From Acanthamoeba castellanii str. Neff (Eukaryota; Discosea; Longamoebia; Acanthamoebidae): 64,000 nt of DNA. The translations under genes and the position numbers were made by a program. The notes under the pieces are model-generated. The model made no database searches. It saw nothing but the letters and a program-made list of their open reading frames with translations, and was not told where the DNA came from. Where the stretch lies: contig NW_004457390.1 in the NCBI RefSeq assembly GCF_000313135.1, forward strand, positions 1 to 64,000, written 5' to 3'. This document shows, one piece after another, positions 21,218 to 33,070 of the stretch (position 1 is the stretch's first letter; each line of letters starts with the position of its first letter).

Positions 21218-21988
21218 ATGAGCCGCAACGCCAGGGGATCAGCGCGATCGTCGCCAGCCAAGAACTTTGATGCTGCCATCCTCAAAGCCTTCCAAAAGTT
21301 CCGAGAGCCAGAGGCGAACAACGATGATGAGGCGTACATTGGCGTAGATGGACTGGAGAAGCTGTGCGACGAGATGGGCATCGATCCGCTGTCGCGAGTG
21401 CTCATCCTACTCCAGAAGGAGTGCGGCTGCGCGACTATGGGAGAGATCACACAAAACGAATTCCTCACCGGAATGAAGACTCTGGGCTTCGACGATGATG
21501 AATTCGCGCTGAAGAAGGTCGGCACCAAGCTCAAGAACAGTGACCGCGCTCTGGGTCACTCCTCAGCCACCTCGGGCAAAGGCGCCAAGTATGTTTTCCA
21601 CCTCCCCATTCTCTACTTCTCGTTTCTCACCTAATGCCCTGTGTGTTCGTTCAGGTCCTCCTCTTCTTCAACAACGCCCGAATTCGCTGAGCTCTACAAG
21701 TACACGTTCGAATTGTGCCGCGAATCTAAGATGAAGAAGGTCATCGACAAGAGCATCGCACTGGGCATGTTCCAGCTGGTGCTGGGCGACAGCAAGCTGC
21801 ACCACGTCACGCCCCTCTGCACGTATCTCGAAGCTAAGACCGATGTGAACGCTATCAACGCGGATCAGTGGTCCTGCATGCTCGAATTCGTCACGACCAT
21901 GGCGCCCGATTTCTCCAACTACTCTGAAGATGAGGCGTGGCCTGTCATGCTCGACGACTACGTTGCCGACGCTCGACGAAAAGACTGA
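21218..21988 (+). CDS. DCN1-like protein (cullin neddylation co-E3)
   Basis: Two exons, 21218-21588 and 21655-21988, 234 aa; the intron has a GTATGT donor. The first exon covers an EF-hand-like helical half (DAAILKAFQKFREPE, YIGVDGLEKLCDEMGIDP, TQNEFLTGMKTLG). The second carries the PONY/DCUN1 core: FAELYKYTFELCRES, KVIDKSIALGMFQLVLG, WSCMLEFVTTMAPDFSNY, EDEAWPVMLDDYVADAR. The Asp/Glu and DEAWPVMLDDYV residues form the cullin- and Ubc12-binding surface in the family. No UBA domain or myristoylation site is visible, and the length is near that of compact DCN1 proteins. The nearby F-box proteins are potential parts of the same SCF pathway, though the proximity is probably accidental. Confidence 0.9.
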
Positions 21989-22489
21989 AGATGGAAACTA
22001 CCACTTATGCTCAATACACTGTAAATTGCCTCAACATCTTCTCTTCGCGCACCACGTTACTCACTGCTGGGCGGAGGCGACCTGCAGCGCAGAAGCGTGA
22101 GTCCCCTTTTGCTGCCCGGTTGTGCTTCGTTAGAAGGAGAAGAGGAGGAGCGGTGTTTACCTCGTTCCAGGCAGTCGTGCTGGTCGTGGAGGACGGACAG
22201 GCGTCTGCTCCACGCTGGTACCGATCTCCACCATTCCCGCCTTTGCCAGGGCCAAGGCGAGAGCAAGGAGGAGTTAGACTGAAGATTGGCAATCGAGGCA
22301 AAGCTATTTCTTATTGGGATAACGAAACAACAGATACAGCAAAAGTGTGGAGTGATGGTGGTGTGCAGTGGTGGGGTGAATGGCGACGCTGGGATCAGCA
22401 ATAAATAAGACTCGAGCGAGAGAGAGAAAGAGAGAAGGTGAATGCAAAGAACGAAAACGACAGAGTAAGGAAAGAATGAAAAACGAGGA
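21989..22489. other. Convergent 3' region without recognised gene
   Basis: About 500 bp between the DCN1 stop and the stop of the minus-strand Ras-like gene. It should hold both 3' UTRs. Short frames are present but show no family resemblance. Confidence 0.4.
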
Positions 22490-25356
22490 TCAGCACATTA
22501 CCCCACCAGCCCCGCTTGCAGAGGGAGCGCCACCGGCGGCCTGGGTGGTCGGCGGAGCCGGCGGAGGTCCGAGGTGGGTCGGCGGCGGGAAGAGGTCCTG
22601 GAAGATGGGCAGGTCCTCCAGGTTGGGGAAGTCGAACGTCACCGCGCCCGACGACGTCACCGGTGCGGGCTCGCCCACGACCTCGATCGCCGGCATGGGC
22701 GCCGTGTGCGAAGTGGTCGACGATGCCGACGGCGTCTTGACGATGGGCAGGGAGGGCAGAGGCTGGCGTGACGGCGCGGGGTGCTGGCCCATGCCAGGTG
22801 TGGTCGGCAGCGGCTTGGCGGGCGCGCTGCGGAACGACGGCGAGCGCATGCGCGGCGACATGTGCGACGACTGCTGCGGTCGCGGGCGAGGGGGTGACGT
22901 GGACGGCGAGGTGCGGGTGGCTCACGGGCGTGGCCGGTGCGCTCGGGTCGGCGGACAAGACCGGCGACTCGGCGCCGACCGGCGAGATCTTGTAGTTGTC
23001 AGCTAGCGCGTCGAGCGGCTTGGTCACCCGCAGGAACTGCACCTGGGGCGTGATCGTGCTTCCCACTCTATAGAACGGCGACGTGTGAGCCTTCTTCTCC
23101 AAAACTCACCGCACGACACGACACGACACGACACGACACGACACGACACGACCAACAACACGACACGACACACATGACACACGCACGAACCCTTCTTCTT
23201 CGCTCTGGCTTCTGGCGCCCATGGCCTTGGGAAAGATCTCGCTGCGTCGGAAGCGCTTGATGCTGAGCCGGCCCTTCTTCTTCTCGCGCAGGGTCTCTGC
23301 GCCCTCGCCGCGGGGCGAGACCAGGCCCTCGTGGACCACCTCGAAGTTGTCGCTCATCGAGCCCTCGCTCGGTGGTGCGATGACCGAGCCCGACTCCTTC
23401 GCGTGCGTGCCGCTGCTCACCGAATTCCTGCGCGGCGAGAGCAGCGCAGCGATCGTCTCGCGGCGCTTCCGTCGCTCCTTCTTCTCCTTCTCCTTCTTCT
23501 CGCCCTCAACGTCGCCCTCCTCCTGCCTGACCGGCGACTGCGAGTCGGTCGAGGCCTCGGTCGTGTCGGGCTGGGTCGGCGTCTCGGCGGTGTCGGAGCC
23601 GGGCGTGGTCTCCTGCTCGGACGTCGTCACCGTCACCGCCGGTATCTCGAGGCTGTCCGTGGGCGTGACAACCACCACCGCCGGTGCAGCCTCGGCCGCC
23701 GGGGCCGCTTCGCCGGCGGCGGCATTGATCACCGCTGCCTCGACCTGCTTGGCCTGCTGCTGCTGCTGTTGCTGCAGCTTCTCCTTCTCTTTCTCGAGCT
23801 TTTCCTGCTCCTTCTTCTCCTTCTCAATCAGCTTCTCGGCCTTCTGCCTGTCCTTCTGCTCGCGCTTCTGTCGCTCCTTCTCTTCCTTCTCCTTGGCCTT
23901 CTGCTCCTTGAGCTGCTTCTTCACCTCCTTCTCCTTCTCCTTCTGCTCCTTCTTCATTTCTTTCTCTTTCTCCTTATCTTTCTCCTTCTCGTTCTCCTTC
24001 TGCTCATTCTCCTGGTTGTTGTTCACGGCCTCGGTCGCGGCGCTGGCGCTGGCGCCGGCCGCAGCGCCGGACTCCTCCTCGGGCGTCTTGCTGGGCGCAT
24101 TGTTGTCCGTCTGCGACACGGTCTGGCCGCGCTTGCGCAACGACAACATACTGCGCGGAGATATCAGGCTCTGCATGCACGCACGAAAGAACGAACGCGA
24201 CGCGACGCGACAGAGCGTCAGCCATGACTGAGCGTGCACGCTCGGAGCTAAACGACGACTGCGCGGTGGTGGGGCCGCGAAAGGTCTATACCTTGCGCTT
24301 CTCGCCGCTCTCGGGTGTCTTGGGCGCAGCTCTGGCGTCCTTCTTGGCCTGCTCCTGGGCGCGGATCTCGCCGATCAACCGCACAAACACCTCCTTCGCG
24401 CTATACACGTCCTGGCTGAGTCCCACCTGATGGCGTGTGTCGTGTCGTTCGTCGTGTTGCGTGCGTGTCATGGTGACGTCAGCAAAACATGTTTCATGGT
24501 GACGGCTTAGCGAGGTCGAGGCGGTGTACCTCGGTGTAGTAGCTGACGCCGTGCTCGTCGGCCCACTTCTTGAGCTCGCTGCCGGTGACGGCCCGAGCGT
24601 GCTCGAGATCGGCCTTGGTGCCCACCACGATCGTCGGCAGCTTGAACTCGTCGGTCGACCTTCGCACAAGCGTTCAGTAGACCACTTGTCAGCATACCGG
24701 AGATAGAAAGAACGAAAGTGAAAAATAAAAAAAGAGCGAAGGAGGAAAGGGAGATAGCGGCGCACTTGATGTCCTTGACCTGGTCGACTTTGGTCTTGAT
24801 CTCGCTGAGCAACTGGAGGGTGCTCGGGTTGGTGATATCATACACCAGCACGATGCCCTGTGCCCATTTGATACGCTGCAAACAGTCCTGGTCCACACTG
24901 TCGATATGCCTGCCCCATGGAATGACATGTATTTGACCGGTTTCCGCCCTTCGTAAGCTTACACCCAATCGGGTTGCAACAAATGAAATAAAACACGACA
25001 CCAAAAAAAAAAAGGAAGGGCAAGGGGAAGGGAGAGCGAACCAGCCGCCAAGGTCGGCTATGGTGAGGTCCACCTCGGTGCCGTATGTGATGGTCTTCTT
25101 GTATTCATCCTGGTCCGCCGGAAATAAAATGATAATAAAATGAGTTAAAAACAGCAAAGCCCGACAAGTACCAGGCGGCACGATACAAGCCATAGATGCA
25201 CGACAAACACAAAAAGGGGAGGAGGGGAGGGAATACATCGATTGTGGGTACGTGTTGGTCGAGGAAGAGGCCGCGGGAGAAGCAGGAGCACAGGCAAGTC
25301 TTGCCCGTCGCCTCCGCCCCGAGGACCAAAAAATTGTAATACTCTTTCCCGCTCAT
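22490..25356 (-). CDS. Ras-like GTPase with long Lys/Glu-rich C-terminal extension
   Basis: Minus strand from MSGKEYYNFLVLGAEATGKT (25356). P-loop GAEATGKT, switch I HVPTIDEYKK, G3 TIADLGGW spliced to HIDSVDQD, a core strand GIVLVYDITNP, G4 VVGTKADLEH (about 24625) and the final helix VFVRLIGEIRAQEQ follow. The usual DTAGQE is DLGGWH, so the catalytic Gln-61 equivalent is missing. A G5 SAK is not obvious. From about 24300 the protein continues into a 100-residue KEKEKE/KQLKEQ coiled region (24050-23760), then acidic and Pro/Ser-rich disorder with the pattern RRNSVSSGTHAKESG, ending SGAGGVMC. A 67-nt intron (about 22883-22949) has clean GTGAGC...GCAG ends. It may be a slow or constitutively GTP-bound scaffold; that is inference. 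Confidence 0.7.
23111..23152. repeat. (CACGA)n intronic satellite
   Basis: Pentamer array in the intron between the coiled-coil exon and the C-terminal exons of the Ras-like gene. Confidence 0.85.
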
Positions 25357-26068
25357 GCTTTGGGTGCCCTTCTCTGTTTGTTTTCGCTCTCGTTCTTCTT
25401 CTTCTTCTTCGAGCGATGTCCTTTCTGTGGCTTGCGTGCTTCTTTCAGCGCTTGGAGGTTGTGTCCGTTAGTTCCTTTCTACAAGAGGGCAATACAGAGA
25501 ACTAAACCTCCGTTGCACAACGCAGCGGCAAGCCGCGGGCGCGGGTACACGCAAGTGCGGACCCTTTCTCTTTGGTTGACCTCCTGGCGCTCTGTAAGAC
25601 GACCGTTTTAGGAGCACGCCTCCAAACTATGCCAACGCAAAATCGCAGTGCGTGCTTTGCATACCTGGGGTCATAGAAAAGCAAAGTACGTCCACTATCT
25701 TGGTGGTCCCAACAAAGTCAGGTGGCAGGGTGTTGTGCATAGCCACCAACTGACTTAGTGGTCCAAAGCACTTTGCTCCAGGGCATGGGCACACATCAAT
25801 AATGGGGCAACTGTATCACCAGGTGGTGCACATCAAGTACAGCATGTACCCAGTATAGGTATGTTCCCTTACAGTCCAACACATAGGGTAGGGTGACAAG
25901 GGGGAGACAGAGGACCAGAAGCTCACCATGCCTCGAATTTTCATGTAATTGTGCTGGAAGCATAACACAATAATTATTAGTATTTTTCATCAACCGCCCA
26001 TTTCTTTTCATTTTTCACCTGCTCTGTCCAAAGGGAGTGTTGTGGATCTCAAGTCCTCGGCAGTGTTC
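25357..26068. other. Divergent intergenic region, 712 bp
   Basis: Lies between the starts of the Ras-like gene (minus) and the triple-oxygenase gene (plus). From about 25620 to 25950 the sequence loses the high GC of coding DNA and is rich in CCACCA/TGGTGG words, like 1940-2240 and 50450-50850. No gene, RNA or terminal repeat is recognised. Confidence 0.4.
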
Positions 26069-29000
26069 ATGAAGAGAAGGTGGGCCATTCCAGCCGCCAA
26101 CAAGCGGGGCCAGCGCAGCGGCGCGAAATCTTCATCTTCATCTTCATCCGGGGATATGAAGCGGCACAAGAAGGATGCGGAGAAGGCCGCCGCCGCCGGC
26201 GGTGAGCAGCTCTATGGACTGTTCGAGTCGGCGCTGGCGCTGCCATCTCGAGAGGAGGCGGAGGCATTCTTTGCCCGCATGCTGGCACCGCTGAGCGTCC
26301 AGGAGTTTGAAGAGGAATTCGAGGGCAAGCAGGTGCTGGTGGCAAACAACGAGAATGAAGATGAAGAGGAGGATGGCAACGGTGAGGACGGTGGCAGCTC
26401 CGCCGATTTCGTGAAGATGAACGTGTTTGGGGACTGGCACGGTCAGCTGCGGGACATCTTGAACGACGGCGCCCACCAAGGCAAGATCTTCAAGGACGAC
26501 GTTCTCGTTCTGCCCAGGCCTGGCTCCTGTCCGCGCACGCAAGGTACGTCGTCGATTTAAAGATATTTGTTTTTTTATTTTTTTTTATACAGATTGATAA
26601 ATAAATAAATATTTTATCCAACAATAAAATCTATATGTTAAATAAACACAGGCCTGCCTTCGCGCAAGATGCAAGTGAGCGCCGACGCTGTCTACGCGTT
26701 TGTCAACAAGGGCCACACGGTTCGACACAACACACACGACACACGAAACATGCGGCACGGGGAACTGACGTTTGTGGCGATGTGCGCAACGTGTGGACGT
26801 GCAGGTCCGCTTTTTCAACTTTGCGTCGTTTGTGCCATCGCTCGGCCGTCTTCTTGCGCTCACTGACGCCTTCTGGGGCGCCTCCGGCTCCTCCCTCGAG
26901 CTCGTCCTCGCCCCCGTCCCGCCCTCTTCGTCTTCCGCTTCCGCGTCGTCTGCTCCGGCGTTTGACTTCTCCAACCTCACCATTCCCACCTCCGCCACCA
27001 CGTCGGCTTCATCTCTTTTCAACGTCTCGTCGTCGTCTTCATCGTCGTCACCGTCTTCGGCAGCACCTGCTTCTCTGTCGTTCGACTTCTCCAATCTCAC
27101 TGTTCCCTCGTCGATCACGTTCGACATTCCGGCGGCTACCACGCCTTCGCCGTTCCCCGCCGCTACCAACGCGTCTCTTGAATCGTCGTCATCATCGTCG
27201 TTGTTTTCCACATCGTCAGCGCCGTCGCCGGCCGACCAGCGCGAGGAACTGCCTGTCGACATCTTCGTGTTTCAGTGCGAGGGCGCACAGCTCCTCAAAG
27301 TCTTTTACAGTACGGAGCGACACTCTGCGGAGTGTGTGTACATGTGTACATGTGTCGTGTCGTGTCGTGTCGTGTCGTGTCGTGTCGTGTGTGCACCGAT
27401 AGCTGCTCTGGGAAGGGCACAGTCTCTACGGCGGTCTCTGGTGTGTGGTGTGTGGTGGTGGTGGTGGTGTGTGTGGTGGTGTGCGCGTGTGCGTGTCGTA
27501 CTCGTTTCGCCTGCTGATGTAACGCTCATCATACAGAGAAGCCCGCGCGTCAGAGCGATGAGGGCGACGAAGACGAAGAAGAGAAAGAAGACGATGATGA
27601 TGAACAAGATGGAGAGGACATGGACCCGAGCGAGATGGTGGAGGAAGTGGACGAGTACACGCTCCTAGCCGGGGACCTTGCCTACATCCCCAAGCAAATG
27701 GCCTTCACCTTGACTCCCATCCACAGCGGGTCCTCCACTTCGTCATCGTCTTCATCATCGTCGACTTCGGCCGAGGCGAACAAACACTCGCTTCACGTCC
27801 TCCTGGCGCCGAGCAAGAGGACAACGTGGAGTCAGATGTTCAAGGACACGATCGCCTCCGGCATGCAGTGCCTGGAGAAGGAGAATATCGAGGTATACAT
27901 CGCCACATTCAACTGCCCTACCTGTTTCTCTTCGCAACATTAAAACAAAATAACTAACATTCCTTCAATACCTCGCAGGCGCGCAAGACCCTACCCATGG
28001 GCTACCAGCAGTATATGGGCTTGGTCCACTCCGACAAGGAGGTACGTATCGATAATAAGAATAACTATATAACTAAATAAATAATAACAATTCTCTCGTG
28101 AAGAACGTGCCATCATTCACAGTCTGACGTGTGTTATTGTGAATGTGTGGACGCTATTTTTGTTTTTGACAAACGTATAGGACGACCCCAGGCGCGACAG
28201 CTTCCTGGAGCAGGTGAGCGAACTGTTCGGCAGCGTGTTGGACCTCGACTCGGGCGAGGGCAGATTCAAGATCTCGCAGTGGATCGACTCCGCCGCTGAT
28301 AAGTTCGCGTACGTGTGCCGCCTGCGCACACTCACACGCTCCTTTCATCATCATCATCATCATCCTCATCATTGCGGCATTTTAGGAAAGCGTCGCTCTA
28401 CGGACGGTTGCACTTCGACCTGGGCGATTGGATGTCGCAGTACGATGACCTGCGCGAGCGAGTGAACCAGAATGGAGGTAAGCCACGTGGCATGTGTGTC
28501 GTGTGTCGCATTATTCGCTGGTCGTGACGACATCGCACACACGTACGCACAGGCCTACTCAAGATCTCCAATTTCCTGCCGGAGCCCGTTGCGCGCCGCA
28601 TACTCCACACCTTTGAGAACATGACGAAAGGTATGTAAGTTATAGAAATATATATATATATATACATAATACGTCTGGCTGCGGGTTAAGTGGTACTTAA
28701 CGCTCATTGGCGCGCAACTCTCTGGCTTGTTCGCCGGAAAACAGAGGAGTGGCTCGAATCCAAGGCCGAGTACGACCCTGCCGACCCCACAACCTACAAC
28801 AACGCCCAGCACCGTTTCATGTCTTCCCGAGGTACGGTGTGGTGCGCGTGTGTGCGTGTGCGTGCGTGCGGTGCTGCGTGCGACTCGTATTCACTCACCG
28901 CTGGTTTCTGTGCCGTCGGATACTCCGTTCAATAGTGTTCCCCAACAGCGATGCGATATTGGGCATCTTCTCGCAGCAGCTGCTCAAGGCCGAGAAGAGG

Positions 29001-32000
29001 CAGCGAAAAGATGACAACGGTACACCGCGCTTAAGCGTTCAACCACCTCGCTTCCCCGCCACACGGCGCACGCTCATGCCTCTGGCATCGCGACAGATCT
29101 CGAAGACGTGATCGAGAACAGCTTCCAGGCCGCGCGCTACTTGGGCGGGGACCACATCGCCGCGCACGATGACAAGTACGCTCTTCTTCTTCTTCTTCTT
29201 CTTCTTCTATTCTCCGTCGGCTCACACCCTGCGCCAAGGGCCTTCAAAACGATTGACGACGAGGTCTACTCGCGCGAACTGGCTGTGATCTACTACCTCA
29301 CCGACGACTGGAAGGAGGAGTACGGCGGTACGCGACGCGCTTCGCACCACTCACACCGCTATTTTGGTTGTGTCGGAGTGGTATTCACCTTCAACGTCGA
29401 TTGTCAGGCCTGCTAGAGGACCTTGAAGGCGGGAAGACCTACGTGCCGGAGTTCAACTCACTCGTCGCCTTCAACGTGCCGCGCGACCACGTCGTGACGC
29501 CCGTCACAGGCACCCGGTACGCGCGCGCTCCCGATTTACCCCTATTGATATGCGCGTGCGTTGGCCTCACACAATTGTACACGACACACGCGACACGCAC
29601 GACACGCACGACACGACACACAGGCCTAGGTATTCTATCTTTGGCTGGATGCTGCGCAAGGGCCGCTTGTACGAGATGGACATCGACGAGGAGGTCGCGC
29701 CGGCCGACGAGGCCGAGGCCCCAACTGCCAAGCAAGACGACAACAATGCCGTCGGCAGCGATCTGGCCGCTGCGTCGCAGGGCAAGGGCAAGGGCAAGGA
29801 GAAGGCGCCGGCGAGCTTCGGGTGGGCCGGCAAGCGCGACCGGCAGCTGTTTGAGTGGATGATGGGCGGCGGGATGACGGCCGACGAGTTCTTCGACAAG
29901 TACTGGGAGCAGGCGCCCCTTCTCATCCAGCGCCGCCAGGACAAGGGTTCGCTCCCCGTCTCTCCACCCCAACATTGCGCTGCCAACACTTCGTGCTCAT
30001 CATCGCGTCGTGCGTGTGCGTGTGTCGTGCGTGACGTGCGGTCTGCCAGACTACTACGCTGGGCTGATCAGCAAGGATGACCTGACCAGGGGCCTGCTGG
30101 AAAAGTTCGACATCCAGTTCACGCGGAACCTCGACATCACCTCCTACCAAGGTATCGACCACCTCCAGCTCCTATTGTTTCACCGGCCGGAGAGTTGAAA
30201 ACTCTCTTCTTCTTCTTCTTCTTCTCGCAGACGGCAAGCGGAAGACGCACAACCCGGCCGGTCGCGCCGACCCGGAAACGGTCCAGCAGTTTTTCAAGGT
30301 GCGGCGAGAAGCCCCCGCGTCGTCAAGTACTGCTTGTTGGTCAGTCTGGCGAGTTCGTAGTAGTGGCTTACCTTCCTTTTGATGAACGTCTCCTTCGTTC
30401 CTGCAGGAGGGTTGTTCGGTGCGCATGCTCAACCCGGCCACCTACTGCGACGGCGTGTGGGCGGTCCTCGAGGGACTGCAGGTGCCCTCTCCCTCTAGAC
30501 TCTCAAACAGTCAGCCGGTGTTGGCTGACGTCGTGTTGTGTCGTCGTCGTCGTCGTCGTGTGTGTGTGATGCCAGGAATACTTCGGGTACGGGATGGGCG
30601 CCAACGTGTACCTCACCCCGGCCTCCACGCAGGGCTTCTCTCCGCACTACGGTTCGATTTCTTTTTTCCTTTAGCCAATTGCCCAATCCTGCGAGTCCCA
30701 AACTCAACGTTTCGTTGGTCGTGTCGTTGGTCGTGTTGTGTCGTGGGTCGTGACGGTGTGTCTGCGCAGACGACATCGAAGCGTTCGTTCTGCAGCTGGA
30801 GGGCAGCAAGAGGTGGCGTCTCTACGCGCCCCTGGACGAGCCCTCGACCCTGCCCCGCTTCTCCTCCCGTACCGCACTCCCGCACATCACAGTGCACCGC
30901 ACCGCACCGCATGCATACGATCCATTGGCAGTGCTTACTCACCGCGTGCTCGATTTATGAACGCAGGCAATTTCGAGCAGAGCGAGATCGGCGCGGTGGT
31001 GATGGACGTCGTACTGCACGCCGGCGACTTCCTCTACTTCCCTCGCGGCTGGATTCACCAGGTGTGCACCCAGATCTATTTACCCCGCTCCGTGTGTCTC
31101 GCTCACTGTGTGTCGTGTGTCGTCGTGTGTCGTGTGTCGTGTGTCGTATGTGCACTGATGTCGACAGGCGGTGGCGACTGAAGAGGACACGCACTCGTTG
31201 CATCTGACAGTCTCGACGGCGCAGTGCTGCTCCTGGCTCGACCTTCTGGAGAAGATGGTGCCGCGTGGTATCGAGGTCGCCGAGGAGGAGTTTGGGCTCA
31301 TTTCCTCCCTGCCGCGCCAGTACGGCCAATTCCTGGGCACGGGCAAGTCGAAACTGCGGGTACACGAGGAACCACACACACACACTCCCGCACGGCCTTG
31401 CGCGGCCACACGACACACTGACACGACACACACCCGCACTCAATCATCGCGCAGGCTCTGCGCGAGGAGCGAGGCACATTCCTGGAATCTTACAAGCAGC
31501 TCCTGGAGGGTGTTCTGGCGGTACCTCTCTCGCCGCCCCTTTGTGTGTCGTGTCGTGTGTCGTGTGTCGTGTCGTGTGTCATGTGTCGTGTCGTGCCGTG
31601 GAAATGAGTGAGAAAGGCTGATCGCGAGGTCTCTTTCTGAGACTGCGTTGGCAGGCGATGCCGGTGGATTTGGCGGCTGACCGTATGGGCATCCAGTACA
31701 TCCACAACTGCCTCCCGCCCTTCCTCTCCGCCGACGAGCGCCTCGCGCTGGCCCGCAGCAAGGAGGCCCAGGTTCGCCCTCTTTTTGCGTTCAATATATT
31801 ATTTATTTATTTATTTATAATACTAATATATCTGGTGTTGGCGGTGAGGCAGCTCACGGAGACGACGGAGGTGAAGCTGCTGCGGAGGGAAGCGCAGCGG
31901 CTGGTGGTGGAGGAAGAAGCAGCGGTGCTCTACTACGCCGCAGGCAATCCGCGCACCTACGACGCCAAGCAGCCCCAGTCCCTCGAGTTCCCTCTCGACG

Positions 32001-32250
32001 TACGCCTTCTTCTTCTTCTTCTTCAGCTCGCTACTGCATTCTTGGCGCTCGCCACTCGTGTCTGACGCACACCGCACACGCATACGACCGCACACATGAA
32101 TCGCAGTCTGCGCTGGGCATCGAGTTTATCCTGCTCAACGCCGACGAGTGGATCAAGCTGGGCGATGTGCCGCTGGAGACCTGGGCGGAGAAGGAAGTGC
32201 TGGCGCGCACCCTCATCGCCAACAGCAGCCTCCTCGTGCGGACGGCGTGA
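26069..32250 (+). CDS. Triple oxygenase fusion: degenerate NO66-like JmjC + OGFOD1-like 2OG-Fe(II) + NO66-like JmjC
   Basis: Starts [18 protein letters not shown]; about 22 exons run without a polyadenylation or TATA break. Part 1 (26200-28350) looks like a NO66 JmjC domain: [55 protein letters not shown], then [15 protein letters not shown] and a winged-helix-like tail; the HxD iron ligands are not found. Part 2 (28390-29660): [36 protein letters not shown] (HxD), FNVPRDHV (distal His), RYSIFGWML (2OG Arg), as in OGFOD1/Tpa1. Part 3 (29830-32250): [61 protein letters not shown] (HxD), [23 protein letters not shown] (distal His). One exon (29630-29945) contains both the end of part 2 and the start of part 3, so fusion is genomic. 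The families hydroxylate ribosomal proteins (RPL8 His for NO66, uS12 Pro for OGFOD1). Confidence 0.8.
27353..27391. repeat. (CGTGT)n intronic satellite
   Basis: Pentamer array in an intron of the oxygenase gene. Confidence 0.85.
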
Positions 32251-32659
32251 CCTCCGTTGCTTTGCTGTTGTTGCTTCCATTACAAACTTTTTAGCCAATG
32301 GTTGTCGGGATGTTGCACCAACGGCAATTGCGGTGTGTTTATGGTAACAACTTCGCCTTAACTCCTAAAATTCCAGCCAATCCCGAAGATCTGTCTGACC
32401 GGCAGGCGCCGTGTCGGTTGGGGCAAGAGGCCGTAGAATCCAGCGCGCTGTGATCGCCCCGTGGTCCGAGCACCGAGTTGGATTTCAAGTGGACTCTGCA
32501 GGGAGCCAGCTACAACAACCACAACGACCACAACAAGGCAAGAGCACACAGCAAAACCAAAGCACCTAATCACAACCGCTAGCAACAACACCAACACCAA
32601 CCACAACTACCCAACAACCACAACAATCACGACTGCAAGCAACACGATTTTCAGACACG
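32251..32659. other. Intergenic, 5' leader of the 77-aa gene
   Basis: The distal part (32510-32650) is strikingly CAA/ACC-rich and unstructured-looking, typical of a 5' leader. Two CCAAT words occur (about 32294 and 32378). No gene is seen. Confidence 0.4.
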
Positions 32660-32893
32660 ATGAGCGTGAATGCCCACGACGAGTGGAGGAGGCAGCGAGA
32701 GGAAGAGGAGAGGAGGCGGTTCGTGGCCATGTTCGACCCGCGCAACTATCATCCCCCTGCCGGCAGGCCCGAGGTGGGGAGGCCGCCAGTCTACGACGCC
32801 AAGGCCGAAGAGGCGCGGAGGAAGCGGGAGGAGTTCCTCAGGCTGGTGAGGGACTACGACGGCGCCTGGCCGACTGACAGCGCCCGCTACTGA
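32660..32893 (+). CDS. Small charged hypothetical protein, 77 aa
   Basis: Single exon. It begins MSVNAHDEWRRQREEEERRR, an Arg/Glu helix, followed by FVAMFDPRNYHPPAGRPEVG and a second charged helix (KAEEARRKREEFLRLVRDYDG), and ends WPTDSARY. No cysteine, signal or membrane segment. The amphipathic charged helices suggest a subunit or RNA/protein-binding peptide, but no family is recognised. Exon-like GC3 and a clean ATG after a CAA-rich leader support expression. Confidence 0.55.
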   Translation: MSVNAHDEWRRQREEEERRRFVAMFDPRNYHPPAGRPEVGRPPVYDAKAEEARRKREEFLRLVRDYDGAWPTDSARY

Positions 32894-33070
32894 GGCTGCT
32901 CCCCTTTGCTTACGTCACGACTTGCAAGTCGGCTGCTGCACCGATTGAGGTGTTGATTATTGTAAATAGTCCAAAAACCAGCATTTCTCAGTTTTTCTCA
33001 GCGGAGCGCACCGATTTTAGGAGATAGGTTTGACCCTGAGAGTCGAGTACATGTCATTCTTCGACGAGAC

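Noticed and set aside
22011..22301. Minus-strand frame in the DCN1/Ras-like convergent region as a gene
   Set aside because: Low-complexity, no family match, and lies where two 3' UTRs must fit.
23221..24231. Plus-strand frames of about 300 aa opposite the Ras-like gene tail
   Set aside because: Leu/Phe/Ser-rich mirror images of the Lys/Glu coil codons; no start context or domain.
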